This document shows positions 62,970 through 64,000 of a stretch of DNA of 64,000 bases, in pieces. The first letter of the stretch is position 1; every line of letters begins with the position of its first letter. Position numbers and translations under genes: made by a program. The notes beneath the pieces are model-generated. The model had not been told where the DNA came from and did not search any database. It worked only from the letters and a program-made list of their open reading frames with translations. This stretch comes from Margaritifera margaritifera (Eukaryota > Mollusca > Bivalvia > Unionida > Margaritiferidae): NCBI GenBank assembly GCA_029931535.1, contig JAQPZY010001501.1, positions 3,143,001 through 3,207,000 on the forward strand. Direction: 5' to 3'.

Positions 62970-64000
62970 CTTTAATAATTGTTGGATATACTATTCTATG
63001 GATGAAATGCTAATTTTACAGCGGAAACAAATGTTTCAGTAATATACATGTATGATATTCACCATAGAAACAATAGCTTAAAAATGTACAACATGTACCC
63101 TATGAAAAACGTATTCCTGTCTTTCGGTGCGGGTGGGGTTGCATTGTTACAATACAATCTTCATTTGAAAAATAGATACACTTAACTTTGTAAATAACAA
63201 TTATTTTGAAAAGGTTGCTTTGAACCGCAGTACCAGAAAGCTTGAGAGACACTCATTTAGTCTAAAACACATAAAAGTTAGGACGAATATCCCTGGTGCG
63301 TAATAACGGAACAATCACAGTGATGAAAGTTATAGTAGAATTTATGTACAGTGTAATGTGTTATATGTGCACAGATAGTCAACACCCTATAAAAGCAACT
63401 ATGAATGCTTTCCATGAAAGGGTTAATCTGCTTCTTGATGATAATAAGTGATCAATTTCATATGATCCATGCCTGCACAATTCTAATTCTTGCCAATTGA
63501 ATTGATTTGAAATTTTCATCGTTATGGTATATTTGTTGATTCTAAATATCCATTTATTTATTGACATGCTGCTTTTTTCTCACCAATTGTTTAAAATATG
63601 TTTTAAAATAATGCTTATATTCAGAGCGTTTGTTGGATCCAATATTGACCTTTCAGCGGCATTTTGTAAATGTTCTGGTCTCCAATGATTTGGCACTATT
63701 TTTGACAATTAATTTGTCCTTACTGAACTTTCATTATTTTATAAAACGAGTTTAAGTAACCAAAGTTTAGCTCAACATGGTATTGAATAATTTGCAACTA
63801 ACATTAAAATAATGTTTACGCTGTTATTTAGTTGCAAAATAATTGAAAGGTGGTGAAAGAAAAACTGCAAAAAACAAAACATACTCTTATGGTTGACAAA
63901 TCACCAGTAATGGTAACTTTACAAAAGAAGAAAGATTCCCGTAGAGTTGAACTTGGAAAATAACTCAAACGTTCATATAAATTTAAAATAAACCCAATGT
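62970..64000 (-). other. upstream part of the convertase locus
   Basis: No signal peptide or promoter found. A possible prodomain exon lies at 63885-63916 (TITGDLSTIR between CTTTTGTAAAG and GTATGT). It has the right text to precede the GF segment but leaves in phase 0, which does not fit the next exon. The gene probably extends right of the window. Confidence 0.3.

Noticed and set aside
63640..63720. Coding-like minus-strand text NHWRPEHLQNAAER near the start of the convertase locus
   Set aside because: No usable donor and no clear match to a convertase prodomain.

Overview
This is AT-rich, repeat-rich animal nuclear DNA: genes split into small exons with GT..AG introns, many long (TA)n, (CA)n, (GA)n and trinucleotide microsatellites, tRNA-derived SINEs, LINE and LTR remnants, and a Polinton/Maverick. 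I infer a marine invertebrate, most likely a mollusc, from the style of the SINEs and LINE. No search was possible, so this is an inference.

Layout. (1) 415-5902, + strand: the last three exons of a gene for a single-pass membrane protein. They hold one transmembrane helix and a cytoplasmic tail of about 300 residues that ends in a 28-residue repeat. The ectodomain lies left of the window. (2) 5.9-18.1 kb: no intact gene; a MITE-like element, an LTR-like element, half of a segmental duplication, a scrap of histone H3 N-terminus, a decayed N/K/T-rich open frame with a perfect 120-bp duplication, and a LINE fragment. (3) 18139-31042, about 12.9 kb: a decayed Polinton with terminal inverted repeats of about 0.9-1.0 kb. 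Recognisable pieces are a B-family DNA polymerase (exonuclease half only), a retroviral-type integrase with a chromodomain, minor and major capsid proteins and several small genes, nearly all frameshifted. (4) 31.2-33.8 kb: the second half of the segmental duplication. (5) 37967-62969, - strand: a large proprotein-convertase (furin/kexin, subtilase S8) paralogue. I could join thirteen exons in phase from the prodomain through the catalytic domain to the P-domain. Two further exons encode a Cys-containing segment and a transmembrane tail. Its introns hold an LTR-like element, SINEs, a transposon-derived pseudogene and a possible nested exon on the other strand.

Most notable: the Polinton carries a perfect match to the replication-dependent histone mRNA 3' stem-loop and three decayed relatives with the same flanking motif. 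Two cap the inner ends of the terminal repeats, each read outward; the others follow internal genes. This suggests the element ends its transcripts in a histone-like, non-polyadenylated way. Second, the convertase keeps Asp, His, Asn and Ser of the active site but has lost the acidic residues that form the basic-residue S1 pocket, and has no dibasic autoprocessing site. Third, the membrane-protein tail repeat continues for about ten codons beyond its stop codon.
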